NCBI RefSeq assembly: GCF_004362525.1
Contig: NZ_SNXS01000005.1
Location: 1-64,000, forward strand
Source of the DNA: Roseateles toxinivorans
GTDB lineage: Bacteria; Pseudomonadota; Gammaproteobacteria; Burkholderiales; Burkholderiaceae_C
Length of the DNA: 64,000 nt
Direction of reading: 5' to 3'
Below are positions 7,871-21,141 of the stretch, one piece after another (the first letter of the stretch is position 1; each line of letters begins with the position of its first letter). Made by a program: the position numbers and the translations under genes. The notes below the pieces were generated by a model. That model made no database searches. It worked only from the letters and a program-made list of their open reading frames with translations, and was not told the DNA's origin.

Positions 7871-8539
7871 TTAGGCCACAGATAACCAATGCAAGAGGGC
7901 CTGCGGACTTTCTATTGTTAAATCGGCCCCCCACTCATGAATAGGTGCGCCCTGGCCGAGATAGCCCCAGGCAGCGGCCACCGTGCGCATGCCGGCGGCA
8001 CGGCCGGCCAGGATGTCGCGTTCGTCGTCGCCGACGTAGATGCAGTGCTCGGCGGCCACGCCGGCACGGCGCGCAGCCTCCAGCAGCGGCGCCGGGTGCG
8101 GCTTGGCATGGGGCGTCGTGTCGCCACCGATCACGGCTGCAGCGCCGCGCTGCAGGCCCAGGGCCTGGGTCAGCGGCAGGGCAAAGCGTTCGGCCTTGTT
8201 GGTGACGATGGCCCAGGGCAGCGATCGTCGCTGCAGCGCGTCCAGCAGGCCCATGACGGACTCGAAAACCCGCGTTTCCTGCAGCATGCGGCTCTCATAG
8301 AGGTCGAGAAACTCGTGTTTCAGCGCCTCGTAGTCGGGCGCGGCGGGCGTCACCCCCAGAGCCACACCCAGCATGCCGCGCGCGCCGGTGCCCACCATGG
8401 GCCGCAATTGAGCATAGGGCAGGTCGGCCAAACCCCGGATGCTGCGCATCTGGTTGGCAGCGCCGGCCAGATCCGGAGCGCTATCCACCAGTGTGCCATC
8501 CAGATCGAACAGTACGGCCCGCACGTCACTACTGTTCAC
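7871..8539 (-). CDS. gph: Phosphoglycolate phosphatase (HAD superfamily)
   Basis: This HAD hydrolase removes phosphate from 2-phosphoglycolate, which arises from DNA repair and oxygenase side reactions. HAD motif [11 protein letters not shown], has the nucleophile D12 and acid D14. Motif II is IVTNK, and motif IV is YVGDDERD. The 222-residue length fits Gph. I place the start at the GTG at 8539, which overlaps the ubiG stop as GTGA. The frame from 8596 would run 57 bases into ubiG and has no family support. The gene order ompA - ubiG - gph next to gyrA is typical for Burkholderiales, and gph is translationally coupled to ubiG. The ssrA promoter lies over its stop codon. Confidence 0.9.
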   Translation of the reverse strand: MNSSDVRAVLFDLDGTLVDSAPDLAGAANQMRSIRGLADLPYAQLRPMVGTGARGMLGVALGVTPAAPDYEALKHEFLDLYESRMLQETRVFESVMGLLDALQRRSLPWAIVTNKAERFALPLTQALGLQRGAAAVIGGDTTPHAKPHPAPLLEAARRAGVAAEHCIYVGDDERDILAGRAAGMRTVAAAWGYLGQGAPIHEWGADLTIESPQALLHWLSVA

Positions 8540-9240
8540 AACGTAGGCTTTCGGCAGGCGATCATGTAGTTGACGCTGGTGTCGGCCGACAGCCAATAGG
8601 CCTGGGTCAGCGGGTTGTACTCCAGCCCCTTGCTGCTGTGCAGCTCCAGCCCGGCGTCACGGCAGTATTGAGCCAGCTCGCTGGGGCGGATGAAGCGGGC
8701 GTACTCATGCGTGCCCTTGGGCAGCATCTTGAGCAGGTACTCGGCGCCGACGATGGCGAACAGGAAGGCCTTGGGGTTGCGGTTCAAGGTCGAGAAGAAC
8801 ACCCAGCCGCCGGGCTTGACCAGGGCGCTGCAGGCGCGCACCACCGAAGACGGGTCGGGCACATGCTCCAGCATTTCCATGCAGGTGACGGTGTCAAATG
8901 CGCCCGGCATCTCGGCAGCCAGCTCCTCGACCGGCACTTCGCGGTACTCAACACCCTCGGTACCCGCCTCCATCGCATGCAGCTGCGCCACGCGCAGCGC
9001 CTTCGTGGACAGGTCTATGCCCAGCGCCTGGGCGCCTTTACGCGCAATCGAGTCGGTGAGGATGCCGCCGCCGCAGCCCACATCCAGAACCTTCAGCCCC
9101 TTGAACGGGCTCAAACCGTCCATCCAGGCCAGGCGTAGCGGGTTGATCTGGTGAAGCGGCTTGAATTCGCTGTGCGGATCCCACCAGCGGTGGGCCAGCT
9201 CGCTGAACTTGGCAAGCTCTTGGGGGTCGGCGTTGATCAT
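8536..9240 (-). CDS. ubiG: Bifunctional 3-demethylubiquinol / 2-polyprenyl-6-hydroxyphenol O-methyltransferase
   Basis: UbiG performs both O-methylation steps of ubiquinone synthesis at the inner membrane using S-adenosylmethionine. The SAM site VLDVGCGGG is at residues 51-59 and is followed by [16 protein letters not shown] near the N-terminus (residues 12-22) is a UbiG signature. The ATG at 9240 gives 234 residues, the usual length. An upstream ATG at 9285 would add 15 residues unlike the family and sits next to the terminator of the preceding gene. The gene forms a unit with gph, which overlaps its stop codon. Confidence 0.93.
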   Translation of the reverse strand: MINADPQELAKFSELAHRWWDPHSEFKPLHQINPLRLAWMDGLSPFKGLKVLDVGCGGGILTDSIARKGAQALGIDLSTKALRVAQLHAMEAGTEGVEYREVPVEELAAEMPGAFDTVTCMEMLEHVPDPSSVVRACSALVKPGGWVFFSTLNRNPKAFLFAIVGAEYLLKMLPKGTHEYARFIRPSELAQYCRDAGLELHSSKGLEYNPLTQAYWLSADTSVNYMIACRKPTL

Positions 9241-9290
9241 GGGCGCAATCTTACGAACAAGTCGGGGCACCACCGGCCCGGACATAAAAA

Positions 9291-9312
9291 AAGCCCCGCC
9301 GGAGCGGGGCTT
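9291..9312 (-). terminator. Rho-independent terminator of the OmpA-family gene
   Basis: AAGCCCCGC (9291-9299) pairs with GCGGGGCTT (9304-9312) around the loop CGGA. On the minus strand it runs into seven T residues. It lies 30 bases beyond the stop of the OmpA-family gene and separates it from ubiG. Confidence 0.9.
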
Positions 9313-9341
9313 CGATGACGAGCGTCAAGACGCTCGATACA

Positions 9342-9998
9342 TCACTTCTTGGCGCGAGTGCCGACCACTTCGATTTCGACGCGGCGGTTCTTGGCGCGAC
9401 CTTCGGAGGTCTTGTTGTCAGCAACAGGCTGCTTCTCGCCCTTGCCTTCGGTGTAGACGCGATTCTTCTCGACGCCCTTGCTCACCAGATAAGCCTTGAC
9501 GGCTTCCGAGCGAGACACCGACAGCTTCTGGTTGTAAGCATCGGTACCGACCGAGTCGGTGTGACCCACGGCGATGATGACTTCCAGATTGATGCCACCG
9601 GTCTTGCCGACCAGATCATCCAGCTTGGCCTTGGCTTCGGTCTTCAACACAGACTTGTCGAAGTCGAAGAAAGCGTCAGCAGCGAAGGTGACCTTCTCGC
9701 TCACAGGTGCGGGAGGCACCACGGGAGCCGGAGGCTTCGGCGCGGCGACAGGCGCCGGAGCAGGCGGCGGAGGCGGCGGGGGAGCCACAACCTTGGGAGC
9801 CGGCTTGATGGCGCCATCGCAATCGGCCGCGGCGGTAGCCGGGGTCCAATTGGAATTGCGCCAGCAGTATTCGTTGGTACCGTTCTTCCAGACAGTGCCG
9901 TCTGTGGCACGCCAGTTGTCGATCGTCTGGGCGGAAGCGCCAGACGCGGCGACAGCAGCGAACGCGAAGAGCGATGCCACTCGATTCAGTTTCTTCAT
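9342..9998 (-). CDS. OmpA-family outer membrane protein with peptidoglycan-binding domain
   Basis: The 218-residue protein has a signal peptide (residues 1-24, MKKLNRVASLFAFAAV to ASAQ). A short N-terminal segment with two cysteines and a proline/alanine hinge (APPPPPPPAPAPVAAPKPP) follow. The C-terminal OmpA/MotB domain starts at about residue 105 with FDFDKSVLKTEAK and continues through GHTDSVGTDAYNQKLSVSRS to NRRVEIEV, the peptidoglycan-binding signature. It probably ties the outer membrane to the cell wall. There is no eight-strand barrel, so it is a short OmpA relative. The start at 9998 is supported by the signal peptide and by AGGAGA upstream. The longer frame from 10049 is not. The gene has its own terminator. 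Confidence 0.9.
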   Translation of the reverse strand: MKKLNRVASLFAFAAVAASGASAQTIDNWRATDGTVWKNGTNEYCWRNSNWTPATAAADCDGAIKPAPKVVAPPPPPPPAPAPVAAPKPPAPVVPPAPVSEKVTFAADAFFDFDKSVLKTEAKAKLDDLVGKTGGINLEVIIAVGHTDSVGTDAYNQKLSVSRSEAVKAYLVSKGVEKNRVYTEGKGEKQPVADNKTSEGRAKNRRVEIEVVGTRAKK

Positions 9999-10279
9999 GA
10001 TTCTCCTCTCAAGGAAAGCCGCAGTTGCCCTGCGATACGTCCACAACAAGTATGGGTACGTTGGCGTAAACCCCAGCTTGCACGGGGGTCTGCCATCGAC
10101 GAGTCATTGTGCCATAGGGCACTGGGACGGCTCCATTTTGCTCAATGCGCCCGGCCAGTGTTCGCACAATGTTGTGCGCTAGCGACACGCCAGGGCAATT
10201 AGAATTCACGCTTCCGTCCAATTAGACGTTGGCCAGCCGGAGGTATGTGGACACCTCTGGCTCAAGCCGCGCCCAGCGC
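9999..10279. promoter_or_regulatory. Divergent promoter region between ompA and gyrA
   Basis: This 281-base interval separates the two divergent genes. A TAGAAT at 10200-10205 could be the -10 box for gyrA, leaving a leader of about 70 bases. No convincing -35 box stands at the right distance. GGAGG at 10239-10243 is too far from the ATG at 10280 to act as its ribosome binding site. No other gene or repeat is visible. Confidence 0.35.
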
Positions 10280-12951
<2,672 letters not shown>

Positions 12952-12955
<4 letters not shown>

Positions 12956-13566
12956 AATTTCATCTGAAACAGCTCACCGTTGCGGCCGCTCTGCTGCTGG
13001 CTTTCGGCGCCCAGGCGCAAACCGCGGCCGCGCCCAGTGCAGCCAAGAAGGAGCTGATCGCCAAGGTGCTGGCCTTCCAGCAACCGGGCATCGAGTCGCT
13101 GGCCCGTGCGCTGGTCGAGCAGCCCGCCGCCCGCATGATGCAGGGTGCAGGCGCAGCGCTTCAGCAGGTGCCAGCCGACAAGCGCGAAGCCACCGCCAAG
13201 GCGATCGAGGCCGATGTGCGCAAGTTCGTTGACGAGGCCTCCGCGCTGACCCGTGACAAGGCTGTGCAGCTGGCCCCGACCACCATCGGCCCGATGCTGG
13301 ACGAGAAGTTCAACGAGGACGAGTTGAAGCAGTTGATCGCCTGGTTCGAGTCCCCGGTGAACAAGAAGTACCAGCAGATGGGCGGCGAGATGCAGAACGC
13401 GCTGGGCCAGAAGCTGGTGGCCGAGATGCGCGGCGCCATCGAGGGTCGGCTGAAGACCCTGGAGCAGGGCGTGGCCAAGCGCCTGGGCCTGAGCCCGCAG
13501 CCGGCGCCCACGGCACCGACGACCACCAAGCCAGTGACCCCGAGCACCAGCGCCGCCAAGAAGTAA
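12952..13566 (+). CDS. DUF2059 family periplasmic protein
   Basis: The 204-residue product has a signal peptide (about residues 1-23, ending GAQAQ), so it is exported to the periplasm. The body matches the DUF2059 family, with a helical core around residues 100-150 ([20 protein letters not shown]). The C-terminal 30 residues are Pro/Thr/Lys-rich and probably disordered. The biochemical role of DUF2059 is unknown. The start is the TTG at 12952, which overlaps the gyrA stop as TTGA and is preceded by AAGGA. Its place between gyrA and serC is conserved in Burkholderiales. Confidence 0.8.
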
Positions 13567-14687
13567 TGCAAGCACAGCTGCAGCAACGCCCCTACAACTT
13601 CTCGGCCGGGCCGGCAGCCCTGCCCGCCGAGGTGCTGGAAACCGCCGCTGCCGAGATGCTGGACTGGCATGGCTCGGGCATGAGCGTGATGGAGATGAGC
13701 CATCGCGGGAAGGAGTTCATCTCCATCTATGAGCAGGCCGAAAGCGATCTGCGCGAGTTGCTCGCTGTCCCGAAGGACTTCCACATCCTGTTCATGCAGG
13801 GTGGCGGCCTTGCCGAGAACGCGATCGTGCCGCTGAATCTGTCGCGCGGGGGCAAGGTCGACTTCGTCGTCACCGGCGCCTGGTCACAGAAGAGCGCCGG
13901 CGAGGCCAAGCGCTACGCCGACGTGCATATCGCCGCCAGCAACGAGGCCAGCGGCTTCACCGCCCTGCCCGAGCCGTCGAACTGGCAGTTGCGGCGCGAT
14001 GCTGCCTATGTGCATCTGTGCTCCAACGAGACCATCCACGGCGTCGAGTTCCACGAGATTCCCGACCTGAAGGCGCTGGGCAGCGATGCCCCGCTGGTGA
14101 TCGACTTCTCGTCGCAGCAGCTGTCCCGCCCGCTGGACTGGTCGCGCGTCGGCCTGGCCTTTGGCGGTGCCCAGAAGAACATCGGCCCGGCCGGCCTGAC
14201 TCTGGTCTTCGTGCGTAACAACCTGCTGGGTCATGCGCTTCAGGCCTGCCCCTCGGCCTTCAACTACCAGACCGTGGCCCAGGCCCAGTCGATGTTCAAC
14301 ACCCCACCGACCTATGGCATCTATATGGCCGGGCTGGTGTTTCAATGGCTGAAGCGCTTCTCGTACCGGGGCCGCAACGCGCTGGCCGCGATCGAGCAGC
14401 GCAATATCGATAAAGCTGAGCTGCTGTACAGCACCCTGGACGGCAGCGGCATGTTCATCAACCGCGTGGCCCACAACGCCCGCTCGCGCATGAACGTGCC
14501 CTTCTTTTTGCGTGACGAACGCTTGAATGACGCTTTCCTGGCCGACGCCCGCGAGCGCCGCCTGCTCCAGCTCAAGGGACACAAGTCCGTGGGCGGCATG
14601 CGTGCCTCGATATACAACGCCATGCCGCTGGAAGGCGTGCAGGCCTTGGTCGACTTAATGCGAGATTTCGAAGCCCGTCATGGCTGA
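13566..14687 (+). CDS. serC: Phosphoserine aminotransferase
   Basis: SerC converts 3-phosphohydroxypyruvate and glutamate to phosphoserine and 2-oxoglutarate, and also acts in pyridoxal phosphate synthesis. The 373-residue class V aminotransferase begins with the typical [10 protein letters not shown]. The pyridoxal phosphate lysine is K204 in [11 protein letters not shown]. RxNVPF is seen near residue 304, and [17 protein letters not shown] near the end contacts the substrate. The ATG at 13566 overlaps the stop of the DUF2059 gene (TAATG), and the pheA start lies eight bases inside serC. Cotranscription with pheA, tyrA and aroA links serine and aromatic amino acid synthesis. Confidence 0.97.
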   Translation: MQAQLQQRPYNFSAGPAALPAEVLETAAAEMLDWHGSGMSVMEMSHRGKEFISIYEQAESDLRELLAVPKDFHILFMQGGGLAENAIVPLNLSRGGKVDFVVTGAWSQKSAGEAKRYADVHIAASNEASGFTALPEPSNWQLRRDAAYVHLCSNETIHGVEFHEIPDLKALGSDAPLVIDFSSQQLSRPLDWSRVGLAFGGAQKNIGPAGLTLVFVRNNLLGHALQACPSAFNYQTVAQAQSMFNTPPTYGIYMAGLVFQWLKRFSYRGRNALAAIEQRNIDKAELLYSTLDGSGMFINRVAHNARSRMNVPFFLRDERLNDAFLADARERRLLQLKGHKSVGGMRASIYNAMPLEGVQALVDLMRDFEARHG

Positions 14688-15795
14688 TTCAACAACACCT
14701 ACCGCACCCGTCCCCCCCGAATTGCTGGCCCTGCGCCAGCAGATAGACAGCGTCGATGGCCAACTGCTGCAGCTGCTCAACCAGCGCGCCCAACTGGCCC
14801 TGGCCGTGGGCGAGCTGAAGAAGCACGAGGGCTCGGTGGTGTTCCGCCCCGAGCGCGAGGCCCAGGTCATCGACGGCCTGAAGCTGAAGAACAGTGGCCC
14901 GCTGCAGACCGAGAGCGTGGCGCCAATCTGGCGCGAGATCATGTCGGCCTGCCGCGCGCTGGAAACGCCGATACGCGTGGCCTATCTGGGCCCGGCCGGC
15001 ACCTTCAGCGAGGAGGCGGCGCTGGGCTATTTCGGCTCCAGCATCGTGCGCGTGCCCTGTGCTAACTTCGACGAGGTGCTGCACCAGACGATTGCCGGCG
15101 CGGCCGATTTCGGCGTGGTGCCGGTCGAGAACTCAACCGAGGGCGTGGTGACGCGCTCGCTGGACCTGTTCCTGAGCACGCCGCTGTCCATCATCGGCGA
15201 GACCAGCCTGGTGGTGCGCCACAACCTGCTGCGCAAGAGTAATTCGCTGGAAGGCATCGAGGCCGTCTGCGCCCATCCGCAGGCCTTGGCGCAATGCCAC
15301 CAATGGCTGAGCACCCATCTGCCCCAGGCCGAGCGCCGGCCGGTGGCCAGCAATGCCGAGGGTGCACGGCTGGCCAGTCTTGACCCCAAGCTGGCGGCGA
15401 TTGCCAGCCAGCGCGCCGGCAGCGAGTTCGGCCTGCACCTGGTGTCGCCGGCGATCCAGGACGATGCCCATAACCGCACCCGCTTTGCCGTGCTCGCCCA
15501 CCCGGACCGCCACCCGCAGCCTGCCGCCTCGGGCCACGACTGCACCAGCCTGGTCGTCTCGGTGACGAACCGCCCCGGCGCGCTGCATGACATGCTGGTG
15601 CCGCTGAAGGCCCATGGCGTGTCGATGAGCCGCTTCGAGTCGCGCCCGGCCCGCTCGGGCCAGTGGGAGTACTACTTCTACATCGACCTGCAGGGTCACC
15701 CGGACGAGCCCCATGTCGCGCAGGCGATGCAGGAGCTGCGCGCGGTCTGCGCCTTCTTCAAGGTGCTGGGCACCTACCCGCTCGACGTGCATTAA
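14680..15795 (+). CDS. pheA: Bifunctional chorismate mutase / prephenate dehydratase (P-protein)
   Basis: PheA converts chorismate to prephenate and then to phenylpyruvate. The 371-residue protein has an AroQ-type chorismate mutase domain at about residues 10-95 ([20 protein letters not shown]). The prephenate dehydratase domain spans about 105-280, with [16 protein letters not shown] and the catalytic VENSTEG. The C-terminal ACT domain ([20 protein letters not shown], then ESRP) binds phenylalanine for feedback control. The gene overlaps serC by eight bases and is followed by tyrA after 14 bases. Confidence 0.97.
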   Translation: MADSTTPTAPVPPELLALRQQIDSVDGQLLQLLNQRAQLALAVGELKKHEGSVVFRPEREAQVIDGLKLKNSGPLQTESVAPIWREIMSACRALETPIRVAYLGPAGTFSEEAALGYFGSSIVRVPCANFDEVLHQTIAGAADFGVVPVENSTEGVVTRSLDLFLSTPLSIIGETSLVVRHNLLRKSNSLEGIEAVCAHPQALAQCHQWLSTHLPQAERRPVASNAEGARLASLDPKLAAIASQRAGSEFGLHLVSPAIQDDAHNRTRFAVLAHPDRHPQPAASGHDCTSLVVSVTNRPGALHDMLVPLKAHGVSMSRFESRPARSGQWEYYFYIDLQGHPDEPHVAQAMQELRAVCAFFKVLGTYPLDVH

Positions 15796-15809
15796 GCGAG
15801 GCTGCCGCG

Positions 15810-16694
15810 ATGTTCAACCAACTCGGCGTCATCGGCTGCGGCCTGATGGGCGGCTCCTTTGCCCTGGCGCTCAAGAAGGCCGGTCTGGTCAAGCATGTGG
15901 TCGGCTACAGCAAATCGCCATCGACCACCGAGAAGGCCCGCCGGCTGGGCGTGATCGACACTATTGCCGAGTCGGCGCTTCTGGCGGTGTCGGGCTCCGA
16001 CATCGTCTTGATCGCCGTGCCTGTGGCGGCCAGCGAGGCCACCTTCAAGGCGATCTGCCATATGGTCGAGCCGGGCATGCTGGTGATGGATGTGGGCTCG
16101 ACCAAGTGCGATGTGGTGCTGGCCGCCAAGCGGGCGTTGCGCAACCGGCTGGGCTCCTTTGTGCCAGCGCATCCGATCGCCGGCAAGGAGTCGGCCGGCG
16201 TCCAGCACGCCGATGCCGCGCTGTACCAGGGCCGCCAGGTCATCCTGACGCCGCTGCCGCAGACCAATGCGGCGCTGCTGCAGAAAGCAACCGACGTCTG
16301 GTCCGCGATTGGCGCCCAGGTGCTGAAGATGTCGCCCGAGAACCATGACGCTGCCTTTGCCGCCGTCAGCCATCTGCCCCATCTGCTGGCCTTTGCCTAC
16401 TTCTCGGCGATTGCCCAGCAGCCGGCGGGCGCGGACTTTCTGTCGCTGGCGGGTCCGGGCTTTCGCGACTTCACCCGCATCGCCGCCAGCGATCCGGCGA
16501 TCTGGCGCGACATACTCGTCGCCAACCGCGAGGAAGTGCTGAAGCAGTCCAAATTCTTCCGCGCCGTGCTCCATCACTTCGAGAAGCTGGTGCAGGACGG
16601 CGACGGCCCGGCCCTGGAGAAGCTGATCAGCCAGGCCTCGGACACCCGCTCGCAATGGCATATGAGTACGCCACCCAAGAGCCCTCCGCGCTGA
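15810..16694 (+). CDS. tyrA: Prephenate dehydrogenase
   Basis: TyrA oxidises prephenate (or arogenate) to the tyrosine precursor with NAD(P). The 294-residue protein opens with the Rossmann motif GVIGCGLMGGSFALALKKAG (residues 6-25). VGSTKCDV, the substrate-binding SFVPAHPIAGKE and the catalytic HLPHLLAFA follow. It is a monofunctional TyrA without a chorismate mutase or ACT domain. The ATG at 15810 is chosen because the frame from 15663 reads through pheA in another phase. The gene sits directly between pheA and aroA. Confidence 0.95.
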   Translation: MFNQLGVIGCGLMGGSFALALKKAGLVKHVVGYSKSPSTTEKARRLGVIDTIAESALLAVSGSDIVLIAVPVAASEATFKAICHMVEPGMLVMDVGSTKCDVVLAAKRALRNRLGSFVPAHPIAGKESAGVQHADAALYQGRQVILTPLPQTNAALLQKATDVWSAIGAQVLKMSPENHDAAFAAVSHLPHLLAFAYFSAIAQQPAGADFLSLAGPGFRDFTRIAASDPAIWRDILVANREEVLKQSKFFRAVLHHFEKLVQDGDGPALEKLISQASDTRSQWHMSTPPKSPPR

Positions 16695-16724
16695 GCCCGA
16701 CCTCGCCTTTGTCCTGTCTCCCTC

Positions 16725-18755
16725 ATGTATTCGACCTCCTTTCTTGACTTGCCGCCGCTGGTGTCGGCCGCCGGCACCGTGCATCTGCCGGGCTCCAAAA
16801 GCATCTCCAACCGCGTGCTTTTGCTGGCGGGCCTGAGCGACGGTGTGACCGTGGTCCACGATCTGCTGGACTCGGACGACACCGCCGTGATGCTGGATGC
16901 GCTGCGCACGCTGGGCTGCAAACTCGAACGCGAAGACAAGGGACCGCTGCGCGTCACCGGCCTGGGCGCCTGGCTCGGCGCGACTCAGGCCGATCTGTTC
17001 CTGGGCAATGCCGGCACGGCGATGCGCCCGTTGACCGCCGCGCTGGCCCTGCTGGTGGCGACACAAGGCGGCGACATCACGCTGCGCGGCGTGCCGCGCA
17101 TGCACGAGCGACCGATCGGTGATCTGGTCGATGCGCTGCGCCTGCTCGGCTGCCAGATCGACTGCCTGGAGAACGAGGGCTATCCGCCGCTGCGGCTGAC
17201 GGGCCCATCCACGCTGGAGCTCGACCAACCGGTACAGGTACGTGGCGACGTGTCCAGCCAGTTCCTGACCGCCCTGCTCTTGGCCCTGCCTCTGGTGGCC
17301 ACCGACCGGCCGGTGGTGATCGAGGTGCAGGGCGAGCTGATCTCAAAGCCTTACGTCGAGATCACCCTGCTGCTGCTGGCGCGCTTCGGCATCACGGTCG
17401 AGCGCGATGGCTGGCAGCGCTTCACCATTCCCGCCGGCAGCCGCTACCGCTCGCCGGGCAGCATCCATGTCGAGGGCGACGCCTCCTCGGCCTCCTACTT
17501 TGTTGCGCTGGGCGCGATTGCCGGCATCGACGCGCCGGTGCGCATCGAAGGCGTGGGCTCGGCCTCAATCCAGGGCGATGTGCGCTTTGTCGAGGCAGCC
17601 GAGGCGATGGGCGCCTGGGTCGAGAGCGGGCCGAACTGGCTGCAGGTCAAGCGCGGCGTCTGGCCGCTGCGCGCCATCGACCTGGACTGCAACCACATTC
17701 CCGACGCCGCGATGACCTTGGCCGTGATGGCGCTGTACGCCGATGGCACCAGCACGTTGCGCAATATCGCCAGCTGGCGGGTCAAGGAGACCGACCGCAT
17801 CGTCGCCATGGCCACCGAGCTGCGCAAGCTGGGCGCCACCGTCGAAGAAGGCCCGGACTGGCTGCGCGTGCATCCGCTCAAGACCTTCCAGCCGGCCGCC
17901 ATTCACACCTATGACGACCACCGTGTGGCGATGTGTTTCTCGCTGGCGGCGCTGAACGGATTGAGCGGGTTGAATGGCAGCACGGGCGTGCCGGTGCGCA
18001 TCCTCGACCCGAAATGCGTGGCCAAGACCTTCCCCGACTACTTCGAGACGCTGTTTTCGGTCGTCGAGCCGGAGCGGGACAGCATTCCGGTCATCACCAT
18101 CGACGGGCCCAGCGCCTCCGGCAAGGGCACCCTGGCCGATCTGGTCGCCGCCAAGCTGGGCTATTGGGTGCTGGACTCGGGTGCCCTGTACCGTGCCACC
18201 GCCTTGGCCAGCCTGCGCGCCGGCGTGTCGCTGGACAACGAGCACGACATCGCCGCCCTGGCCAGCCAACTGGATCTGCACTTCGAGGGCGGCCAGGTGT
18301 TCCTGGGCCATGAGGACGTGACCCATGCGCTGCGCGACGAGACCGTGGGTGCCATGTCGTCCAAGGTTGCCGCGCTGCCGGCTGTTCGCCTGGCCCTGCA
18401 CAGCCTGCAACTGGCCTTCCGCCGCCTGCCCGGCCTGGTGGCCGATGGGCGCGACATGGGCACGATGCTGTTCCCCCAGGCCGGCCTCAAGGTATTTTTG
18501 ACCGCGAGCGCGGCAACGCGCGCCGAGCGCAGGCATAAGCAATTGATTTCCAAGGGAATTTCAGCTAGCATTGCAGACCTGCGTGAAGACCTAGAGGCGC
18601 GCGACTTGCGGGATCAAAGCCGTAAAGTTTCGCCCTTGAAGCCAGCTGCAGACGCGCTGATGCTCGACAACTCGAGCCAGACCATCGAGGAATCGGTGGA
18701 TCTGGTATTGAGCTGGTGGGCTGATCGCAGGCCGTTTCATAGCGCTGGGCATTGA
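16725..18755 (+). CDS. aroA-cmk: Fused EPSP synthase and cytidylate kinase
   Basis: One 676-residue frame carries two enzymes. Residues 1 to about 445 are 3-phosphoshikimate 1-carboxyvinyltransferase, shown by [43 protein letters not shown] and [14 protein letters not shown]. It makes EPSP in the shikimate pathway. Residues 455-676 are cytidylate kinase, with the P-loop [10 protein letters not shown] at 460-469, LDSGALYR and [13 protein letters not shown]; it phosphorylates CMP and dCMP. The genes are separate neighbours in most bacteria. Here there is no stop between them, only a linker ([10 protein letters not shown]) at about 449-458. Both active sites look complete. The last 70 codons are less GC-rich. 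The gene lies between tyrA and rpsA as the separate genes do in relatives. Confidence 0.95.
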   Translation: MYSTSFLDLPPLVSAAGTVHLPGSKSISNRVLLLAGLSDGVTVVHDLLDSDDTAVMLDALRTLGCKLEREDKGPLRVTGLGAWLGATQADLFLGNAGTAMRPLTAALALLVATQGGDITLRGVPRMHERPIGDLVDALRLLGCQIDCLENEGYPPLRLTGPSTLELDQPVQVRGDVSSQFLTALLLALPLVATDRPVVIEVQGELISKPYVEITLLLLARFGITVERDGWQRFTIPAGSRYRSPGSIHVEGDASSASYFVALGAIAGIDAPVRIEGVGSASIQGDVRFVEAAEAMGAWVESGPNWLQVKRGVWPLRAIDLDCNHIPDAAMTLAVMALYADGTSTLRNIASWRVKETDRIVAMATELRKLGATVEEGPDWLRVHPLKTFQPAAIHTYDDHRVAMCFSLAALNGLSGLNGSTGVPVRILDPKCVAKTFPDYFETLFSVVEPERDSIPVITIDGPSASGKGTLADLVAAKLGYWVLDSGALYRATALASLRAGVSLDNEHDIAALASQLDLHFEGGQVFLGHEDVTHALRDETVGAMSSKVAALPAVRLALHSLQLAFRRLPGLVADGRDMGTMLFPQAGLKVFLTASAATRAERRHKQLISKGISASIADLREDLEARDLRDQSRKVSPLKPAADALMLDNSSQTIEESVDLVLSWWADRRPFHSAGH

Positions 18756-18914
18756 AACGGCAGACGACAAGTCCTCGGGCTTGCCGTCGAAAACGGGCCC
18801 GCTGCCCTTCCCTCCCGCAACGTCAGTTGCACTGAGGGCGGCGAACTCAACAACTTAACCCGCAAGCTTCACGCTTGCACAACCTGCCGGATCAGCCCGG
18901 CACCAGGAAACACC
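18756..18914 (+). promoter_or_regulatory. Leader region of rpsA with two hairpins
   Basis: The 159 bases in front of rpsA contain GCAAGC-ttcac-GCTTGC (18862-18878) and TGCCGG-atcagc-CCGGCA (18885-18902). The second ends two bases before the AGGAAA ribosome binding site at 18905-18910. S1 represses its own translation through leader hairpins in E. coli, and a similar control is possible here. No T tract is present, so neither hairpin is a terminator. Confidence 0.45.
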
Positions 18915-20633
18915 ATGTCCGAATCCCAAACCGCCAGCTTTGGTGGTGACTCGTTTGCCGCCATGTTCGAGGAATCCCTGCAGCGCTCCGATATGCGCGC
19001 AGGTGAGGTCATCTCTGCCGAAGTGGTTCGCATCGACTACAACTTCGTGGTCGTCAACGCCGGCCTGAAGTCCGAAGCGTATGTGCCCATCGAAGAGTTC
19101 AAGAACGACAAGGGCGAGCTCGAAGTCCAAGTGGGCGATTTCGTGTCGGTGGCCATCGACGCGATCGAAAACGGCTACGGCGACACCATCCTGTCGCGCG
19201 ACAAGGCCAAGCGTCTGGCCTCGTGGATGTCGCTGGAAACCGCACTGGAGTCGGGCGACTTCGTGACCGGTACCGTGTCGGGCAAGGTCAAGGGCGGCCT
19301 GACCGTCCTGGTCAACGGCATCCGCGCCTTCCTGCCGGGCTCCTTGCTGGACACGCGTCCGGTCAAGGACATGAGCCCGTACGAAGGCAAGACCATGGAA
19401 TTCAAGGTCATCAAGCTGGACCGCAAGCGCAACAACGTCGTGTTGTCGCGCCGTGCCGTGGTCGAAGCTTCGATGGGCGAAGAGCGCGCCAAGCTGCTGG
19501 AAACCCTGTCCGAAGGCGCCATCGTCAACGGCGTGGTCAAGAACATCACCGAATACGGTGCGTTCGTGGACCTGGGCGGTATCGACGGCCTGCTGCACAT
19601 CACCGACATGGCCTGGCGCCGTGTCCGTCACCCGTCGGAAGTCGTGACGGTTGGCCAGGAACTGACTGCCAAGGTCCTGAAGTTCGACGCCGAGAAGAAC
19701 CGCGTCTCGCTGGGCCTGAAGCAGCTGGGCGACGACCCCTGGTTCGGCGTGGCTCGCCGCTACCCGACCGGCACGCGCCTGTTCGGCAAGGTCACCAACA
19801 TCGCTGACTACGGCGCATTCGTCGAGATCGAACCCGGCATCGAAGGCCTGGTGCACGTCTCCGAAATGGACTGGACCAACAAGAACGTGGCTCCGTCGAA
19901 GATCGTTTCGCTGGGCGACGAAGTCGAAGTCATGGTTCTGGAAATCGACGAAGACAAGCGTCGCATTTCGCTGGGCATGAAGCAGTGCAAGGCCAATCCT
20001 TGGGAAGAGTTCGCCGAGAACGTCAAGCGCGGCGACAAGGTGCGCGGCCCCGTCAAGTCGATCACCGACTTCGGCGTGTTCGTGGGCCTGGCCCAGGGCA
20101 TCGACGGTCTGGTGCACCTGTCCGACCTGTCCTGGAACGAGCCGGGCGAAGCCGCCGTGCGCAACTTCAAGAAGGGTCAAGAAGTTGACGCCGTCGTGTT
20201 GGCCGTGGACGTCGAGCGCGAGCGCATCTCGCTGGGCATCAAGCAGCTGGACAGCGACCCGTTCACGAACTACACCTCGATCAATGATCGCGGCATGATC
20301 GTGGTCGGCAAGGTCAAGACCGTTGACGCCCGTGGCGCCGAGATCCAGCTGAGCGAGGAAGTCACCGGCTACTTGCGCGCTTCGGAAATCTCGCGTGACC
20401 GCGTGGAAGACGCCCGCAATGTGCTGAAGGATGGCGACGAAGTCTCCGCCCTGATCATCAACGTGGACCGCAAGACGCGCTCCATCCAGTTGTCGGTCAA
20501 GGCCAAGGACAACGCCGACAACCAGGAAGCCATGCAGCGCCTGTCGGCCACGTCCGAGCGTGAAAACGCTGGCACGACCAGCCTGGGCGCCCTGCTGCGC
20601 GCCAAGCTGGACACGCAGAAGGACAACGGCTGA
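18915..20633 (+). CDS. rpsA: 30S ribosomal protein S1
   Basis: S1 binds mRNA and helps it dock on the 30S subunit. The 572-residue protein has six S1 (OB-fold) repeats. The central ones carry the typical pattern [40 protein letters not shown] and [20 protein letters not shown]. The first two are degenerate, as usual in the ribosome-binding part. The length agrees with proteobacterial S1. The start at 18915 has AGGAAA upstream. Codon use is that of a highly expressed gene. A strong terminator follows at 20694. Confidence 0.98.
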   Translation: MSESQTASFGGDSFAAMFEESLQRSDMRAGEVISAEVVRIDYNFVVVNAGLKSEAYVPIEEFKNDKGELEVQVGDFVSVAIDAIENGYGDTILSRDKAKRLASWMSLETALESGDFVTGTVSGKVKGGLTVLVNGIRAFLPGSLLDTRPVKDMSPYEGKTMEFKVIKLDRKRNNVVLSRRAVVEASMGEERAKLLETLSEGAIVNGVVKNITEYGAFVDLGGIDGLLHITDMAWRRVRHPSEVVTVGQELTAKVLKFDAEKNRVSLGLKQLGDDPWFGVARRYPTGTRLFGKVTNIADYGAFVEIEPGIEGLVHVSEMDWTNKNVAPSKIVSLGDEVEVMVLEIDEDKRRISLGMKQCKANPWEEFAENVKRGDKVRGPVKSITDFGVFVGLAQGIDGLVHLSDLSWNEPGEAAVRNFKKGQEVDAVVLAVDVERERISLGIKQLDSDPFTNYTSINDRGMIVVGKVKTVDARGAEIQLSEEVTGYLRASEISRDRVEDARNVLKDGDEVSALIINVDRKTRSIQLSVKAKDNADNQEAMQRLSATSERENAGTTSLGALLRAKLDTQKDNG

Positions 20634-20693
20634 TCAGCCTTGTCAGACAAACCTGAGGGACGGCGCACTGCGCCTATCCCCCATGTTTAAGGG

Positions 20694-20729
20694 AAAGCCC
20701 GCCGTACCTCGTGTACCGCGGGCTTTTTT
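20694..20729 (+). terminator. Rho-independent terminator of rpsA
   Basis: AAAGCCCGC starting at 20694 pairs with GCGGGCTTT (20718-20726) and is followed by further T residues. GTAC on both sides of the loop extends the hairpin. It ends the rpsA transcript before ihfB. Confidence 0.9.
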
Positions 20730-20793
20730 CCTAAATATGCAGGCATGATGTCGAGGCCTCGCATTCATTCACGCTCAGGAACCTGCACCCGCC

Positions 20794-21114
20794 ATGACCC
20801 GATCCGACCTCGTTGCACAGCTGGCTGAACGCTTCACCCAGATCACGCAGCGTGACACCGAGTTCGCCGTCAAGACGATTCTGGACGCGATGTCCGACGC
20901 GCTCGCCAAGGGCCACCGCATCGAGATCCGCGGCTTCGGCAGCTTCTCGATCAACCGCCGTCCGCCCCGCGTGGGCCGCAATCCGCGCAGCGGCGAGCAG
21001 GTCACTATTCCCGAGAAGCTGGTGCCCCACTTCAAGCCGGGCAAGGCGCTGCGCGAAGCGGTGGACCTGCAGACGGTGCACAACGAAGCCGCAGCAGCGC
21101 CCGCCCAGGATTGA
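20794..21114 (+). CDS. ihfB: Integration host factor subunit beta
   Basis: IHF-beta pairs with IHF-alpha to bend DNA at recombination sites, origins and sigma-54 promoters. The 106-residue HU-fold protein begins [14 protein letters not shown] and carries [20 protein letters not shown] and the DNA-intercalating arm [15 protein letters not shown], ending in [12 protein letters not shown] short Ala-rich tail follows. The gene lies after the rpsA terminator as in most proteobacteria. IHF may also assist recombination of the ssrA-linked island, as it does for lambda-type integrases. Confidence 0.97.
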   Translation: MTRSDLVAQLAERFTQITQRDTEFAVKTILDAMSDALAKGHRIEIRGFGSFSINRRPPRVGRNPRSGEQVTIPEKLVPHFKPGKALREAVDLQTVHNEAAAAPAQD

Positions 21115-21128
21115 CCGGTTTCAGGGCC

Positions 21129-21134
21129 TAGAAT
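21129..21134 (+). promoter_or_regulatory. Candidate -10 box in front of lapA
   Basis: TAGAAT stands seven bases before the lapA ATG, so a transcript from it would be nearly leaderless. A TTGACC at 21111-21116 is only 12 bases away, too close for a normal -35 box. Confidence 0.3.
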
Positions 21135-21141
21135 CCTTCGG

